From Pantanalinema rosaneae (lineage in GTDB: Bacteria; Cyanobacteriota; Cyanobacteriia; Leptolyngbyales; Leptolyngbyaceae), in contig NZ_JBLZFZ010000015.1 in NCBI RefSeq assembly GCF_050753385.1, forward strand, positions 1 through 64,000: a stretch of 64,000 nt of DNA, written 5' to 3'. The stretch's first letter is position 1. Every line of letters begins with the position of its first letter. This document shows positions 1-9,365 of this stretch, piece after piece. The notes beneath the pieces are model-generated. The model did no database searches, was not told where the DNA came from, and worked only from the letters and a program-made list of their open reading frames with translations. Both the position numbers and the translations under genes were made by a program.

Positions 1-19
1 AGATGTGTATAAGAGACAG
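1..19. other. Nextera/Tn5 mosaic-end adapter (library artefact)
   Basis: The first 19 bases, AGATGTGTATAAGAGACAG, are exactly the transposase mosaic-end sequence used in Nextera libraries. They are not genomic. Native sequence starts at about base 20, inside a C/T-rich low-complexity tract and inside an open gene, so this is an untrimmed contig end. Confidence 0.97.
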
Positions 20-50
20 CCTCCCCCTCTCCCCCTCTCCTACTTCCCAT
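20..50. repeat. C/T-rich low-complexity tract at contig end
   Basis: Polypyrimidine run of CCCTCTCCC-type triplets directly after the adapter, overlapping the end of the aldolase frame. Similar asymmetric tracts occur at about 31092-31140, 31680-31715, 34575-34640 and 41436-41510, each at or just beyond a gene 3' or 5' end. Such tracts often break short-read assemblies, which may explain why the contig stops here. Confidence 0.6.
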
Positions 51-682
51 TTCTCCACCAAACTGACTAACCGACCAGCCTGCTCCGCGATCGTCTGCCA
101 CTCACCTTGCTGCACGAGTGCTTTAGGAAACAGACAGCCGGATAGACCCACCCCAACCGCCCCAGCTTGTAAAAAGGCGGTGGCATTGGCTAATGTGACT
201 CCGCCCGTAGGAATCAGGGGAATTTGACCTAATGGTCCTTGCAGGCTGTGGATGTACTCTACGCCGCCCAGGGCATGAACTGGAAAGACTTTGACACTAC
301 TACAACCTGCCTGCCAGGCTTGAATTATCTCAGTGGGAGAAAGAGCACCAGCCATCATGGGTATATTGTGTTCAACGGCTGCCTGAATCATGCCGACATC
401 TACATGGGGACTAAACAAAAACTGGGCACCAGCCGCGATCGCTGTTTTCAGGTGATGCGTGGTGAGCAATGTACCCGTCCCGATCGCACAGTCGGGCAAG
501 GTGTCTCGCAGATGGGCAATCAATTCAGGGGCGCGATCGCTGTTCCAGGTGATTTCAATCAAGCGCATGCCACCCTGGGCGACGGCGGTTGCCATCTGGC
601 AGCCTAATTCAAAGGTAGGAGCACGAATGACTGCGATCGCCCGTAATTGGCAAATGACCGTCATCCAAGACTTAATTTCCAT
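20..682 (-). CDS. eda: 2-dehydro-3-deoxyphosphogluconate (KDPG) aldolase, 3' end cut by contig edge
   Basis: The reverse strand from the ATG at 682 is open to the contig edge (221 codons, no stop). The product begins MEIKSWMTVICQLRAIAVIR. It shows the class I aldolase TIM-barrel pattern of the Eda family: catalytic glutamate in LIEIT (Glu43), GTGTL near 69-73, SPH near 91-93, and the Schiff-base lysine in SSVKVFP (Lys131), followed by IPTGG. The family splits KDPG into pyruvate and glyceraldehyde-3-phosphate (Entner-Doudoroff pathway) or acts on 4-hydroxy-2-oxoglutarate. Family members are usually about 205-220 residues, so little is missing. The last codons (EVGEGERGR) lie in a C/T-rich tract and may not be typical sequence. 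Which keto acid is used cannot be told from sequence. Confidence 0.88.
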
Positions 683-914
683 GCTCAGGTTCAATCAAAT
701 CAATCCAGGTTTTCGGAAAATGAATTTCCGGTTAATCAACAGTTATTTTTTCGGGTTGTGGGGGATTGCTAGTATTAGCCATCGGTTGGCTCTGAATAAG
801 CCAGTAAAGGTCAAAAGTAACAAAACTTAATCAGTTAGCCAAAGCCAGTGGGGGAGCGGTGGAAAAAACCCGTTCCATTCGGAGATTTTTAATATCATGG
901 TATCAACTTAGGTC

Positions 915-1181
915 ATGAGGAACAGGGACGTGTCTCTTAACGAAGTTAACAGTGATGAATTGGGCGATCGAAATTCCTTAGCCTGCTCTGAGGGCGGATT
1001 GACTTTGACGAAAGATTCAAATTCGGAAAGCATCCGTGGAATAACTGATTTACAGGAAGGCGAAGTGATTCGGGTGGCAATTTATGAGGAAGTTCCCGAA
1101 ATTCGGCGGGAAACATTCGTGCGGGAAAAAGTTCAGATTAAAAAAGTTCTGGTGCAAGAGAATGCTACTTCCCAGCCTTAA
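915..1181 (+). CDS. small DUF2382-domain protein
   Basis: An 88-residue protein from ATG 915. The C-terminal half (about residues 50-82: EVIRVAIYEEVPEIRRETFVREKVQIKKV) matches the DUF2382 (YsnF/AvaK-type) motif, in which basic and glutamate residues alternate in a beta-hairpin-like pattern. Only about one copy of the motif is present. The next gene downstream (1345, same strand, 163 bp gap) also ends in a DUF2382 domain, so the two probably work together. In other bacteria the domain is linked to general stress response; no enzymatic role is known. The N-terminal 45 residues are not recognisable. Confidence 0.7.
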   Translation: MRNRDVSLNEVNSDELGDRNSLACSEGGLTLTKDSNSESIRGITDLQEGEVIRVAIYEEVPEIRRETFVREKVQIKKVLVQENATSQP

Positions 1182-1344
1182 ATTGGGCTGGGTGATGATG
1201 ACGTTCTAGTGAAAAAACAACACACCTGCAAACCTCGCCCTTCTCCCTCGATTTATCAACGAAGCCAGTTGATGAATCCTGTCTGCACCTCTAGACACGT
1301 TCAAGTCCGAATTGTAGTTTCGTAGCTTAATTTAAGGCAGGAAC

Positions 1345-4300
1345 ATGAGTCATCAACCATCTGTAATGCCATCTGGACCGACGGAACCGGATGCCGATCG
1401 CCTCAGAATACTACTCGATAACTTGAATAACCTGAGAAGCAGACTCAAGAGTTTTGCGGTGATTGATAAACAGGGACAAGCGATCGGGCAAGTTCAAGAT
1501 CTGATCCTGGATGCGGCACATCAATTAAATTTAGTGATTGCTCAACCTGATGCCCCTGATAATGGACATAGTTTTCTGTTAGACGGTAGACAAATTCAGA
1601 AAGTTAGCGTCCAGGCTCAATCCGTGTTTGTGGATATTGCCCAGGCGGAAGTTAGTAGCTTGCCGATCTATCAAACCAATCAGGCTCCAGAAGAGACGAG
1701 TCCAACCGCCTCCGAAATTGAAGATTTGTTTGCCGATACGCCCGAACAGCCAGAGTTAACGATCGCAGAACCGGCTGATAGCCGTTCGCTCACCGACCTG
1801 GATAATCTGGGTGATCTACCGGAACCCGAATCTCCGGCGATCGATGCCTTTGGGGATGCCGATCTGAATGGACTGGAGCTAGAAACAGCATCATCCGCGA
1901 TCGATGAAGATCTGTCGTTTGTCGAGTTAACGGCTGAACCCTCCTCAAATGATGCTCTAGAGGAAGAATTCTCGTTCTCCAGTTTGGTTGCCGATCCAGC
2001 GTCCGAAGATCTATCGAATCTGGATCTGGGTAGTCTGGACGTGGCTGAACAGTTGACTGAAGCCGATTTTGGCAATGATTTGGAGCTAACGGAGCTATCG
2101 CTGACGGAGGATGTCCTGATCGCAACCCCAGAATCCCCTGAAACGAGTGCCTTTTCCGAGAGTTTGGAGAATTTAGATTTACCACTGAATGATTTAGAGT
2201 TATCGTCCGAGTCGGCTACGGCAGATGCCCTGATCACGGATGACCTGGTAGGGTTGGAGGATATAGACCTGCCGGTGACTGAGCCACTGCAAGATGCAGA
2301 TACTGGGTTCTCAGAATTGCTGAGTCCGAATGAACCCCCCGAAACGGCATTTGATCTGGATCTATCGGAATTAAATGGCTCGGCTGATTTTGGCACCGCG
2401 ATCGCAGATTCGGTCACAGAATCGTCACTGGGAGATGACTTCGGTTTGGGTGAATCCCTTAGCCCAGAGACGACAATGGATAGTGTTCTGGAGTTCAACC
2501 TGGACGATTCGCAGCCATCATTGGAATTGGCATCGTCAGCTATAGAGCCTTCAGAAACTGACCTGAATCTGGATTTTGATCAAGATCATGAGTTCGACCT
2601 GAACTTGGAGGACACGGGTGGTCTGGCAGATTTGGAACTTGCCACTACTGAAGCGATGGATGCAGGGTTTGGTCTGGATGAATCCTTGCTGTCAGAACCG
2701 ACTTCTGAGCCCGCGATCGATTTGGATTTGTTGAGTGAGTCAGAACCATTGGGCTTGGGCTTGGAAGAATCTATTCCTGATGCTGCCTTGGATCTAGATC
2801 TGGAAGCTCCGGCAACAGAATCAGAATTCGATTTGGGGCTAGAAGCATCAACGGATGCCCTTGATTTCGGCCTGGAGACATCTGCCCCCGACCTGAATTT
2901 GGATTTAGAGGCTCCAGCCGCAGAACCAGGATTTGATCTGGGACTGGAAGCATCAACGGATGCCCTCGATTTCGGCTTTGAGGAGTCCACCCCTGATCTG
3001 AATTTGGATTTGGAAGCCTCCCCCCCTGAACCCGCCTTTGATTTAGGACTGGAAGCATCAACGGATGCCCTCGATTTTGGCTTTGAGGAGTCCACCCCTG
3101 ATCTGAATTTGGATTTAGAGGCTCCAGCCGCAGAACCCGCCTTTGATTTAGGACTGGAAGCATCAACGGATGCCCTCGATTTTGGCTTTGAGGAGTCCAT
3201 CCCTGATCTGAATTTGGATTTGGAAGCTTCTGCCCCTGAACCCGCCTTGGATCTAGGACTGGAAGCATCAACGGATGCCCTCGATTTCGGCTTAGAGTCT
3301 GCTGCACCGGATGATCTGAATTTAGATTTAGAGACATCTACTCCCGAGCCGAGCTTCGATTTGGGAGTAGAAGCATCAACGGATGCTTTAGATTTCGGCT
3401 TAGAAGATTCTGCCCCTGAAGATCTGAATTTGGATCTGGAAGCTCCAGCCGCAGAGCCAGGATTCGATTTAGGGCTAGAAGAGGACTCAACGGATGCTCT
3501 AGGCTTTGGCTTGGAGGATTCTGTACCGGATCTGAACTTGGATTTAGAGACCTCTACTCCTGAACCAGAGCTTGATTTGGGACTGGAAGCATCAACGGAT
3601 GCCCTCGATTTTGGCTTGGCGGAGTCTGCCCCCGACCTGGATTTGGATTTGGAGGCTTCAGTCGCAGAGTCAGAATTCGATTTGGAACTAGGGGAAGCAA
3701 CCGATGCCCTCGATTTCAGCTTAGAGGGGCCTGCGGCTGAAACTGAAACTGGGTTTGATTTAGGGCTAGAGCCTGCTGAACCAGACGTGAATTTGGCTCT
3801 GGAACCTCCGACTCTAGAACCAGAATTTGATTTGGGGTTAGCCGCCGCCAGTCCAGATCTAGAGTTAGATCTAGAGTCTCCTGTGACCGAAGCCGGGTTT
3901 GATTTAGGGCTAGAGTCTTCGGCACCTGACCTGGGGCTGGATTTAGAGTCGTCTGGGTCTGAATCAGAATTTGATTTAGCAGCCTCCCCGATGCCTGAAC
4001 TGAATTTGGATCTAGAGTCACCTGTGCCTCCTGATGATCTGGATAGTTCATGGGAGCAGGACTCTACTGCCCCGATCGGCTTGAGAGTTGATCAAACTAC
4101 CAACTTGACGAGCTTTGAACCAGAACTGGCTGGCGAAATGTCCATAGTAGATAATCTCAGTGCCCTGGATATGGCATTTAGTCAGGCTTCCGGCACCTTA
4201 TCTACAGAGGATTTAGGTGATGTTGCGGCTGGGACAGCCATTGCGGGATTAGGCATTGCGGTGACGGAAGCAATGCCCTCTGGATATGACACGCCTAGCG

Positions 4301-4833
4301 ATCGCGTCTGGACAGAAGCGGATCTATCCCCAATATCGGTTGACGAAAGTGCCTCATTAGTGGCAACTTTACCGGCGGAAGTGCTGATCTCACCCGATAC
4401 CATCATTCCACCCGACAGCGTAGATGAAGCGATCGAGTTGCTGGAAGAACGTCTCAGGGTAGATTACAAACGGCGCAAGTTAGGGGATGTGATTATCCGC
4501 AAACAAATTGAAACACGGATGATCCAGGTGCCGGTACGTTACGAAAAACTCGTGATTGAGCAGGTTAGCCCCGAACAAAAACCGTTAGCCGAGGTTGACT
4601 TAACGGAAGGACAGCCGATTAATGTGGAATTGCCCGATATTATGGGGCAACCAACCATTAGTGGAGAGTTTGAGTCTCCCAAAGCGGCTAATTATGTCCT
4701 GAGTGCGATTACCAAAACGCTGAATCATCGCTGCAAAAAAGTGAGGGTGGAAATTGAACTGGAGGATGGTAAATTGCAGCAGAGTTATCAGGAATGGCTC
4801 GATCGTTGCATTGATATTCTCAAAGACAGTTAA
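1345..4833 (+). CDS. PRC-barrel / acidic tandem-repeat / DUF2382 protein
   Basis: A 1162-residue protein starting at ATG 1345 with AGGA just upstream. Residues about 28-110 resemble a PRC-barrel (SFAVIDKQGQAIGQVQDLIL). Residues about 120-490 are very acidic and rich in D, E, L and S. Residues about 493-895 are a tandem array of roughly 35-residue units (consensus FDLGLEASTDALDFGLE then a DLNLDLEA stretch). Residues about 1028-1110 form a DUF2382 domain (LLEERLRVDYKRRKLGDVIIRKQ). There is no signal peptide and no membrane segment. PRC-barrel plus DUF2382 is a known cyanobacterial pairing linked to stress, but such a long, strongly negative linker is unusual. It could be an extended spacer, a cation-binding region or a binding platform; this is inference. 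Repeat copy number may be affected by short-read assembly. Confidence 0.85.
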   Translation: MSHQPSVMPSGPTEPDADRLRILLDNLNNLRSRLKSFAVIDKQGQAIGQVQDLILDAAHQLNLVIAQPDAPDNGHSFLLDGRQIQKVSVQAQSVFVDIAQAEVSSLPIYQTNQAPEETSPTASEIEDLFADTPEQPELTIAEPADSRSLTDLDNLGDLPEPESPAIDAFGDADLNGLELETASSAIDEDLSFVELTAEPSSNDALEEEFSFSSLVADPASEDLSNLDLGSLDVAEQLTEADFGNDLELTELSLTEDVLIATPESPETSAFSESLENLDLPLNDLELSSESATADALITDDLVGLEDIDLPVTEPLQDADTGFSELLSPNEPPETAFDLDLSELNGSADFGTAIADSVTESSLGDDFGLGESLSPETTMDSVLEFNLDDSQPSLELASSAIEPSETDLNLDFDQDHEFDLNLEDTGGLADLELATTEAMDAGFGLDESLLSEPTSEPAIDLDLLSESEPLGLGLEESIPDAALDLDLEAPATESEFDLGLEASTDALDFGLETSAPDLNLDLEAPAAEPGFDLGLEASTDALDFGFEESTPDLNLDLEASPPEPAFDLGLEASTDALDFGFEESTPDLNLDLEAPAAEPAFDLGLEASTDALDFGFEESIPDLNLDLEASAPEPALDLGLEASTDALDFGLESAAPDDLNLDLETSTPEPSFDLGVEASTDALDFGLEDSAPEDLNLDLEAPAAEPGFDLGLEEDSTDALGFGLEDSVPDLNLDLETSTPEPELDLGLEASTDALDFGLAESAPDLDLDLEASVAESEFDLELGEATDALDFSLEGPAAETETGFDLGLEPAEPDVNLALEPPTLEPEFDLGLAAASPDLELDLESPVTEAGFDLGLESSAPDLGLDLESSGSESEFDLAASPMPELNLDLESPVPPDDLDSSWEQDSTAPIGLRVDQTTNLTSFEPELAGEMSIVDNLSALDMAFSQASGTLSTEDLGDVAAGTAIAGLGIAVTEAMPSGYDTPSDRVWTEADLSPISVDESASLVATLPAEVLISPDTIIPPDSVDEAIELLEERLRVDYKRRKLGDVIIRKQIETRMIQVPVRYEKLVIEQVSPEQKPLAEVDLTEGQPINVELPDIMGQPTISGEFESPKAANYVLSAITKTLNHRCKKVRVEIELEDGKLQQSYQEWLDRCIDILKDS
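2824..4030 (+). repeat. intragenic tandem repeat, about 105-bp unit (35 aa)
   Basis: About eight well-conserved units, each with the core EASTDALDFG, are followed by four or five degenerate units (FDLGLE with DLNLDLE only). Units differ by single substitutions and by one-residue insertions such as PDDLNLD versus PDLNLD. Third-position changes between units show that they diverged under selection for protein sequence and are not only a recent slippage product. Confidence 0.9.
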
Positions 4834-4891
4834 TTCCAGAGGGTAGGGCAGTTGCGATCGTGGGATCAATCTGCCTAACAAAATCTGTGAC

Positions 4892-4925
4892 AAGGGAGGA
4901 GATCACACGATTTTCTCCCTTTTTT
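4892..4925 (+). terminator. intrinsic terminator after the PRC/DUF2382 gene
   Basis: AAGGGAG and CTCCCTT form a 7-bp stem with a loop of about 16 nt, followed by a run of T (4920-4925). It lies about 60 bp past the stop codon at 4833. Confidence 0.7.
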
Positions 4926-5538
4926 CATGGATTAGGCGATTGATGCGTAGTCGTAACGAGTTTAACTTGTGAATGCGCTACAATAAGAGCTACTCCTATC
5001 CAATCCCTTAACCCTACAGTCAAATTCTTATTCGAGGAGTGTCGTTTGTAGTCTAGTGAACAACGGATTCACCTACTTCAAGTAGCTTAACAGTAGACCT
5101 GGATGAGCCATTTGTCCGACTGTTTTTGTTCCTTGTTTCCCGCTTCCCTGCAACTTTCAGCCTGTTGTCTCTTGTGATTTAAGACTCGGTTTCGTGAGCA
5201 AACGTTGTCAGCTTTCTTAGTTGATGACTCCTCCTATTGGTTCCTGAAAACTCTGAATTTCTGCCATTTGACGCAAATCTTTGGTTATGCCGTAGGTTTG
5301 ACGACAGCCTCAAACTGACCCGTTAATATTGGCAGATACCAGACTCTCGGGGCTTGGGATAATATTTGGGGTTTGCTGTTGGGGTTCGCTAATCTTCTGT
5401 TAAACGCTATAGCTTCAATTAGTCAGTAGCTCCAATCCAGCGATTCTATGCATCCTGAACAGCCCTCAGAATCCTTGGTTAATTGTGTGTTGAACACGGA
5501 ATTCTGTGATCAAGCTCCTTTTCACCCCGTTATTAAAT
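4926..5538. other. long intergenic region upstream of the sigma factor gene
   Basis: About 610 bp without a credible gene. It must hold the sigma gene promoter and probably a long leader, but I see no clear -35/-10 pair, riboswitch or known small RNA. A TACAAT box occurs near 4979. Confidence 0.5.
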
Positions 5539-6780
5539 ATGTCTCAAGAGAACAATCGTTCTGGAATCCTCAATCCGACGCTGAATCCAACTCAGGCAGA
5601 GCCAGGAGTTTTACATGATGCAAATAGACATGCTTTTGACCTAATGGCTTCTCTGGAACGGTTGGCAGAAGGCAACCTGACAGATGATGTCACCCTTGAG
5701 TTGGATGAGGTAGATGCAGAGCACATCCTGATTGAAGAGGCAGATGTTTCATCCCCCGATGATGGAACATTGACGGATGTCGCGTCTGACGAAATTGCCT
5801 CGGCTCGACCGTCTGGTTACAACAAAACGGTGTCCGATGATGCGGTGGGTGCTTTCTTTAAGGAGATGGCGCGTTACCCGTTATTAAAGCCAGAAGAGGA
5901 AATGGAACTGGCACAGCGGATTCGCTATTTAGTAGAAATTGAAGAACTGCAAATTGATCTCAAGCAGAGGTTGGGACGATTTCCTTCCAGAAGCGAATTG
6001 GCGACGGCAGTTGGGTTGTCGGAACGGCAGTTGGAGAGCCGGTTACACCGGAGTCGAGTTGCAAAGCGCACGATGATTCGATCGAATTTGCGACTTGTGG
6101 TGTCGATCGCCAAGCGGTATCTCAATCGGGGTGTTCCCTTTCTAGATCTGATTCAAGAAGGAGCCTTGGGGCTGAATCGCGCCACTGAAAAGTTTGATCC
6201 TGGTAAAGGCTATAAGTTCTCGACCTATGCCTATTGGTGGATTCGTCAGGGGATTACCCGCACGATCGCCAATGATTCCCGCACGATTCGGCTACCGATT
6301 CACATTGTTGAGAAGCTGAACAAACTCAAGCGAGCCCAACGGGAACTGAAACGGGAACTGCATCGTAATCCTACAGAGATCGAATTAGCCGATGCCCTGG
6401 AAGTGCCCCCGGAACAACTGCGGGAGCTACAACAACTCCATCGCCGATCGCTGTCCCTGAATCATCGGGTGGGTAAGGATGAGGATACGGAGTTGATGGA
6501 TCTGTTGGAAGATGGGGAAACGCGATCGCCAGAAGCCCAAATGAGTGAATCGATGCTGCGGCAAGAGATTTGGGATGTTTTGGGTGATGTGTTAACCCAA
6601 CGGGAAAAAGACATTATCTCCCTGCGGTATGGGTTGAGTTCTAACAAACCCTGCACCTTAGAAGAGGTGGGTGGCTTGTTTAATCTCTCCCGAGAACGAG
6701 TCCGCCAGATTCAAAGTAAAGCCATGCGGAAACTGCGGCGACCTCAGGTTGCTGCTCGGTTAAAAGGCTGGTTAGGGTAA
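5539..6780 (+). CDS. sigC: group 2 RNA polymerase sigma factor (RpoD-like, SigC-type)
   Basis: A sigma-70 family protein of 413 residues from ATG 5539 (MSQENNRSG). A GTG 33 bp upstream would add 11 residues that look untypical. Region 1.2 is DDAVGAFFKEMARYPLLK (about residues 100-120). Regions 2.1-2.4 contain NLRLVVSIAKRYLNRG and FSTYAYWWIRQGITRTIA (-10 recognition). Region 3 contains RNPTEIELADALEV. Region 4.2 contains TLEEVGGLFNLSRERVRQIQ (-35 helix-turn-helix). The acidic N-terminal stretch of about 95 residues lacks the long region 1.1 of the principal sigma, so it is a group 2 factor. The region 1.2 wording is closest to what I recall of SigC, but SigB, D or E cannot be excluded without a tree. 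Confidence 0.9.
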   Translation: MSQENNRSGILNPTLNPTQAEPGVLHDANRHAFDLMASLERLAEGNLTDDVTLELDEVDAEHILIEEADVSSPDDGTLTDVASDEIASARPSGYNKTVSDDAVGAFFKEMARYPLLKPEEEMELAQRIRYLVEIEELQIDLKQRLGRFPSRSELATAVGLSERQLESRLHRSRVAKRTMIRSNLRLVVSIAKRYLNRGVPFLDLIQEGALGLNRATEKFDPGKGYKFSTYAYWWIRQGITRTIANDSRTIRLPIHIVEKLNKLKRAQRELKRELHRNPTEIELADALEVPPEQLRELQQLHRRSLSLNHRVGKDEDTELMDLLEDGETRSPEAQMSESMLRQEIWDVLGDVLTQREKDIISLRYGLSSNKPCTLEEVGGLFNLSRERVRQIQSKAMRKLRRPQVAARLKGWLG

Positions 6781-6859
6781 GGAAGTGATTCATTTACAGC
6801 AATAGAGTTGATAATCACATAGATCCGCTCTATTGATCTGTGAACGGAGTAACTTGCTT

Positions 6860-8398
6860 ATGACATGGGTTCAACCACAGATAGCCTGTCGGCATTTAGG
6901 CGGGCAATCCTGGAGTGTGCGAGTTGCCACTCTGCTAATGGGGTTACTAGCCTCAGGCTGGGTTTCTTCAACCGCAGCGCAAGCGCAGGGCACTCCCTAC
7001 TGCCAACAACTGACCCAGGCGATTGCCCAAAAAGAGACATTACGGAAATCCGCCGTTCAAGGCAATAAGGATGCCCAGGCAAAATATAAGGCGCTCCTGA
7101 CTAAACATGCGGAGGCGCTCCGGCAGTGTCGGAGTCGTAATTGGCCACAAAATCAAGCAATTTGGATCCGGTTGTATCCCTGTGACGCTCGACCTGGTGC
7201 CCTAGAAGCGGTACTCGATAAGATTGTCAATCGGGGCTATAACCAGGTTTATGTAGAAGTGTTCTATAACGGTATGGTGCTGTTGCCAGCCAATCGCAAT
7301 CCCACCCCCTGGCCGACTGTTTTGCAAGGATCAGGATGGGACAATGTGGATCTGTTGGAGCAGGTCATCCGTCAAGGGCGGGAGCGGGGGCTAAAGGTGC
7401 ATACCTGGTTATTTAGTATGAACTTTGGTGCCAATTATGTCCGCCGGATCGATCGCCAAGCAACGCTGTCTCGCAATGGTTTAGGGCAAACCAGTTTAAC
7501 AGCGAACACGATCGCGGGGCTGAGTGTCGATTTCGGGGCATTTAATCCCTATGAAGCGTTTATTGATCCCTACAGTGCCCAGGCAAGAACTGATTACACC
7601 GGGTTAGTCAGAGCCTTTGCCCAATATCGACCGGATGGCATGTTATTTGACTATATTCGTTACCCGCGTGGTTCGGGGGCGGCTTCCGTTGCCAGCAAGG
7701 TGCAGGATTTATGGGTGTATGGGGAATCCTCCCAACGATCGTTGCTACAACGAGCCATGAATTATCGCGGCATGGAACTGATTCAACGGTTTCTAAACAA
7801 AGGTTTTCTGTCCGCCGATGATCTAAAAGCCAGCGGTATGCTCTACCCAGGCGATCCAGAACCGTTGTGGCAAGGACTGAATCCGGGGCAGATTCCCGCT
7901 AATCTACCAGTGAAGCAACGCCTAGTTGCATTGAATGCAGCACTATGGCAATTGGCGGTTGCCCATGCGTCTCAGGGCGTAGTGGATTTTCTCGTCACCG
8001 CGATTCGATCGGTCGAACAGCAAGGTATTTCAACCGGAGCCGTATTTTTCCCGGATGGCAATATCACCGTGGGGCAGAGTGGGTTTGACTCCCGCCTTCA
8101 GTTTTGGGAGCGGTTTCCCCAGAATGCCGATTGGCATCCGATGGCATACGGAACCTGTGGGAATACGACTTGCATCATGCAACAGATTCAACGGGTCTTA
8201 CAACGGGCACCCAGTGGAGTGCAGGTGAAACCTGTGTTAGCGGGAATCTGGCAACGATCGGCGGGCAACCGTCCCCCTTTAGAACATCAGATGCAAGCCC
8301 TCTATAAAATTGCGCCCTCTCTCACCTCGGTCAGTCACTTTGCCTATTCCTGGCAGGAACCGGGATCTGATCACGATCGCAAATATTGTAAGAAGTGA
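6860..8398 (+). CDS. secreted GHL10-type (DUF187-like) glycoside hydrolase family protein
   Basis: 512 residues from ATG 6860, with GGAG 10 bp upstream. A hydrophobic segment near residues 18-40 ending in AQAQG looks like a signal peptide. The body has the TIM-barrel features of the glycosyl-hydrolase-like 10 family: AIWIRLYPCDARPGALEAVLDKI, then YNQVYVEVFYNGMVLLP, then GLKVHTWLFSMNFG, then PDGMLFDYIRYPRG with the conserved Asp-Tyr-Ile-Arg-Tyr core. The family is thought to act on polysaccharide or peptidoglycan-linked sugar outside the cytoplasm, but the substrate is not known. An 8-bp inverted repeat (CAATAGAG/CTCTATTG, 6800-6835) lies in the leader. Confidence 0.8.
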   Translation: MTWVQPQIACRHLGGQSWSVRVATLLMGLLASGWVSSTAAQAQGTPYCQQLTQAIAQKETLRKSAVQGNKDAQAKYKALLTKHAEALRQCRSRNWPQNQAIWIRLYPCDARPGALEAVLDKIVNRGYNQVYVEVFYNGMVLLPANRNPTPWPTVLQGSGWDNVDLLEQVIRQGRERGLKVHTWLFSMNFGANYVRRIDRQATLSRNGLGQTSLTANTIAGLSVDFGAFNPYEAFIDPYSAQARTDYTGLVRAFAQYRPDGMLFDYIRYPRGSGAASVASKVQDLWVYGESSQRSLLQRAMNYRGMELIQRFLNKGFLSADDLKASGMLYPGDPEPLWQGLNPGQIPANLPVKQRLVALNAALWQLAVAHASQGVVDFLVTAIRSVEQQGISTGAVFFPDGNITVGQSGFDSRLQFWERFPQNADWHPMAYGTCGNTTCIMQQIQRVLQRAPSGVQVKPVLAGIWQRSAGNRPPLEHQMQALYKIAPSLTSVSHFAYSWQEPGSDHDRKYCKK

Positions 8399-8413
8399 TC
8401 CTCGATCGGTGCT

Positions 8414-9145
8414 CTAATCTCCCTGGGGGCATTCATTCCACAGAGTTGTCACCTGCCGCAGGCTCAAATGGTTGCCATTCCCCAAAATCAAGTGATCCAG
8501 GAGGGGAATGCCGAGGAATTGCGCTCCCGTTAGAAGCTGACGGGTCAAGTTAATGTCCTCGGGGCTAGGCTCAACATTGCCGGACGGGTGATTATGGGCA
8601 ACGATCGCTCGGGTGGCTCCCTGCCGTAACACTTCCCGAAAAATCTCGCGGGGATGTGCCAGGGTTTCGGTGGCGGTGCCAATACTAATCACGCGGGTTC
8701 CCAGCAGTCGATGTTTCACATCCAGCAGCACGATCGCGAATCGTTCTTGAGCTTGCCACATCAAGTCATGACTCAAGGCAGCAGCGGCAACGGCGGGATC
8801 ATCGACTACTGTATTTTCCGGCGGTCGGGCTTGAAAGACCCGTTTGCCTAACTCGATCGCCGCCAGGATCGTGGTGGCCTTTGCCTCACCAATTCCGGGA
8901 ATTTGGGTTAATTCGGCTACCGTCACCTCACGCAGTACGGCAAGGGGATCACGCTGATGTTTGCCTAATTCTTGCAACACATACTGACCTAACCCAACCG
9001 CCGAGAGTTTTCCTGCCCCCTGCCCAGTGCCTAACAGAATCGCAATCAGTTCGGCAGTCGCGAGGCTCCGAGCGCCTTGAAGCATCAAGCGTTCGCGGGG
9101 ACGTTCGTTACTGGGTAGGTCAGCCACTCTGAGGCAGTAGGTCAT
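8414..9145 (-). CDS. radC: RadC family JAB-domain protein
   Basis: 243 residues from the ATG at 9145 (MTYCLRVADLPSNERPRERL). An upstream ATG at 9217 would add 24 residues not typical of RadC. The N-terminal half has a helix-hairpin-helix-like region (LTQIPGIGEAKATTILAAIELGKRV). The C-terminal half is a JAB/MPN metalloprotease-like domain with the JAMM signature HNHPSGNVEPSPED. RadC was first named for DNA repair; its true role is disputed. It is convergent with the glycosidase gene, with only 15 bp between the stop codons. Confidence 0.92.
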   Translation of the reverse strand: MTYCLRVADLPSNERPRERLMLQGARSLATAELIAILLGTGQGAGKLSAVGLGQYVLQELGKHQRDPLAVLREVTVAELTQIPGIGEAKATTILAAIELGKRVFQARPPENTVVDDPAVAAAALSHDLMWQAQERFAIVLLDVKHRLLGTRVISIGTATETLAHPREIFREVLRQGATRAIVAHNHPSGNVEPSPEDINLTRQLLTGAQFLGIPLLDHLILGNGNHLSLRQVTTLWNECPQGD

Positions 9146-9365
9146 AAATGCACCGGAAAGTTGTGAGGGGAGCAGGTGAGCAACCTTAGTTATTCCCATC
9201 TGCTGGTAGCAAATCACACCCGTAGAGAAAAATGCCTGGGCATAGTGGCGATCGAGGTTGATGGCTAGGTGGTGAAATTTGACGGCTCGTTAATCAAGGC
9301 GCTGATTTAGGCACTCTAAAGACATGCTTGAGTTGAATCCCGCCTAGCCCCTTGGAGCCGTGATC

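Noticed and set aside
1680..2498. Long minus-strand open frame (272 codons), plus others at 2586-3200 and 2771-3337
   Set aside because: They lie antisense to the acidic repeat protein and arise from its biased, repetitive codons (Ser/Lys-rich mirror). No start signals or family features.
2824..4030. Possible CRISPR array because of regular ~105-bp repeats
   Set aside because: Repeats are in frame inside one gene, lack unique spacers and differ by synonymous changes; a coding tandem repeat explains them.
4926..5538. tRNA, riboswitch or known small RNA in the long gaps (also 13544-13962, 26165-26723, 60395-61050)
   Set aside because: I looked for cloverleaf arms with TTCGANTC-type T-loops and for cobalamin, preQ1 or similar elements by eye and found none. 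A covariance-model scan would decide.
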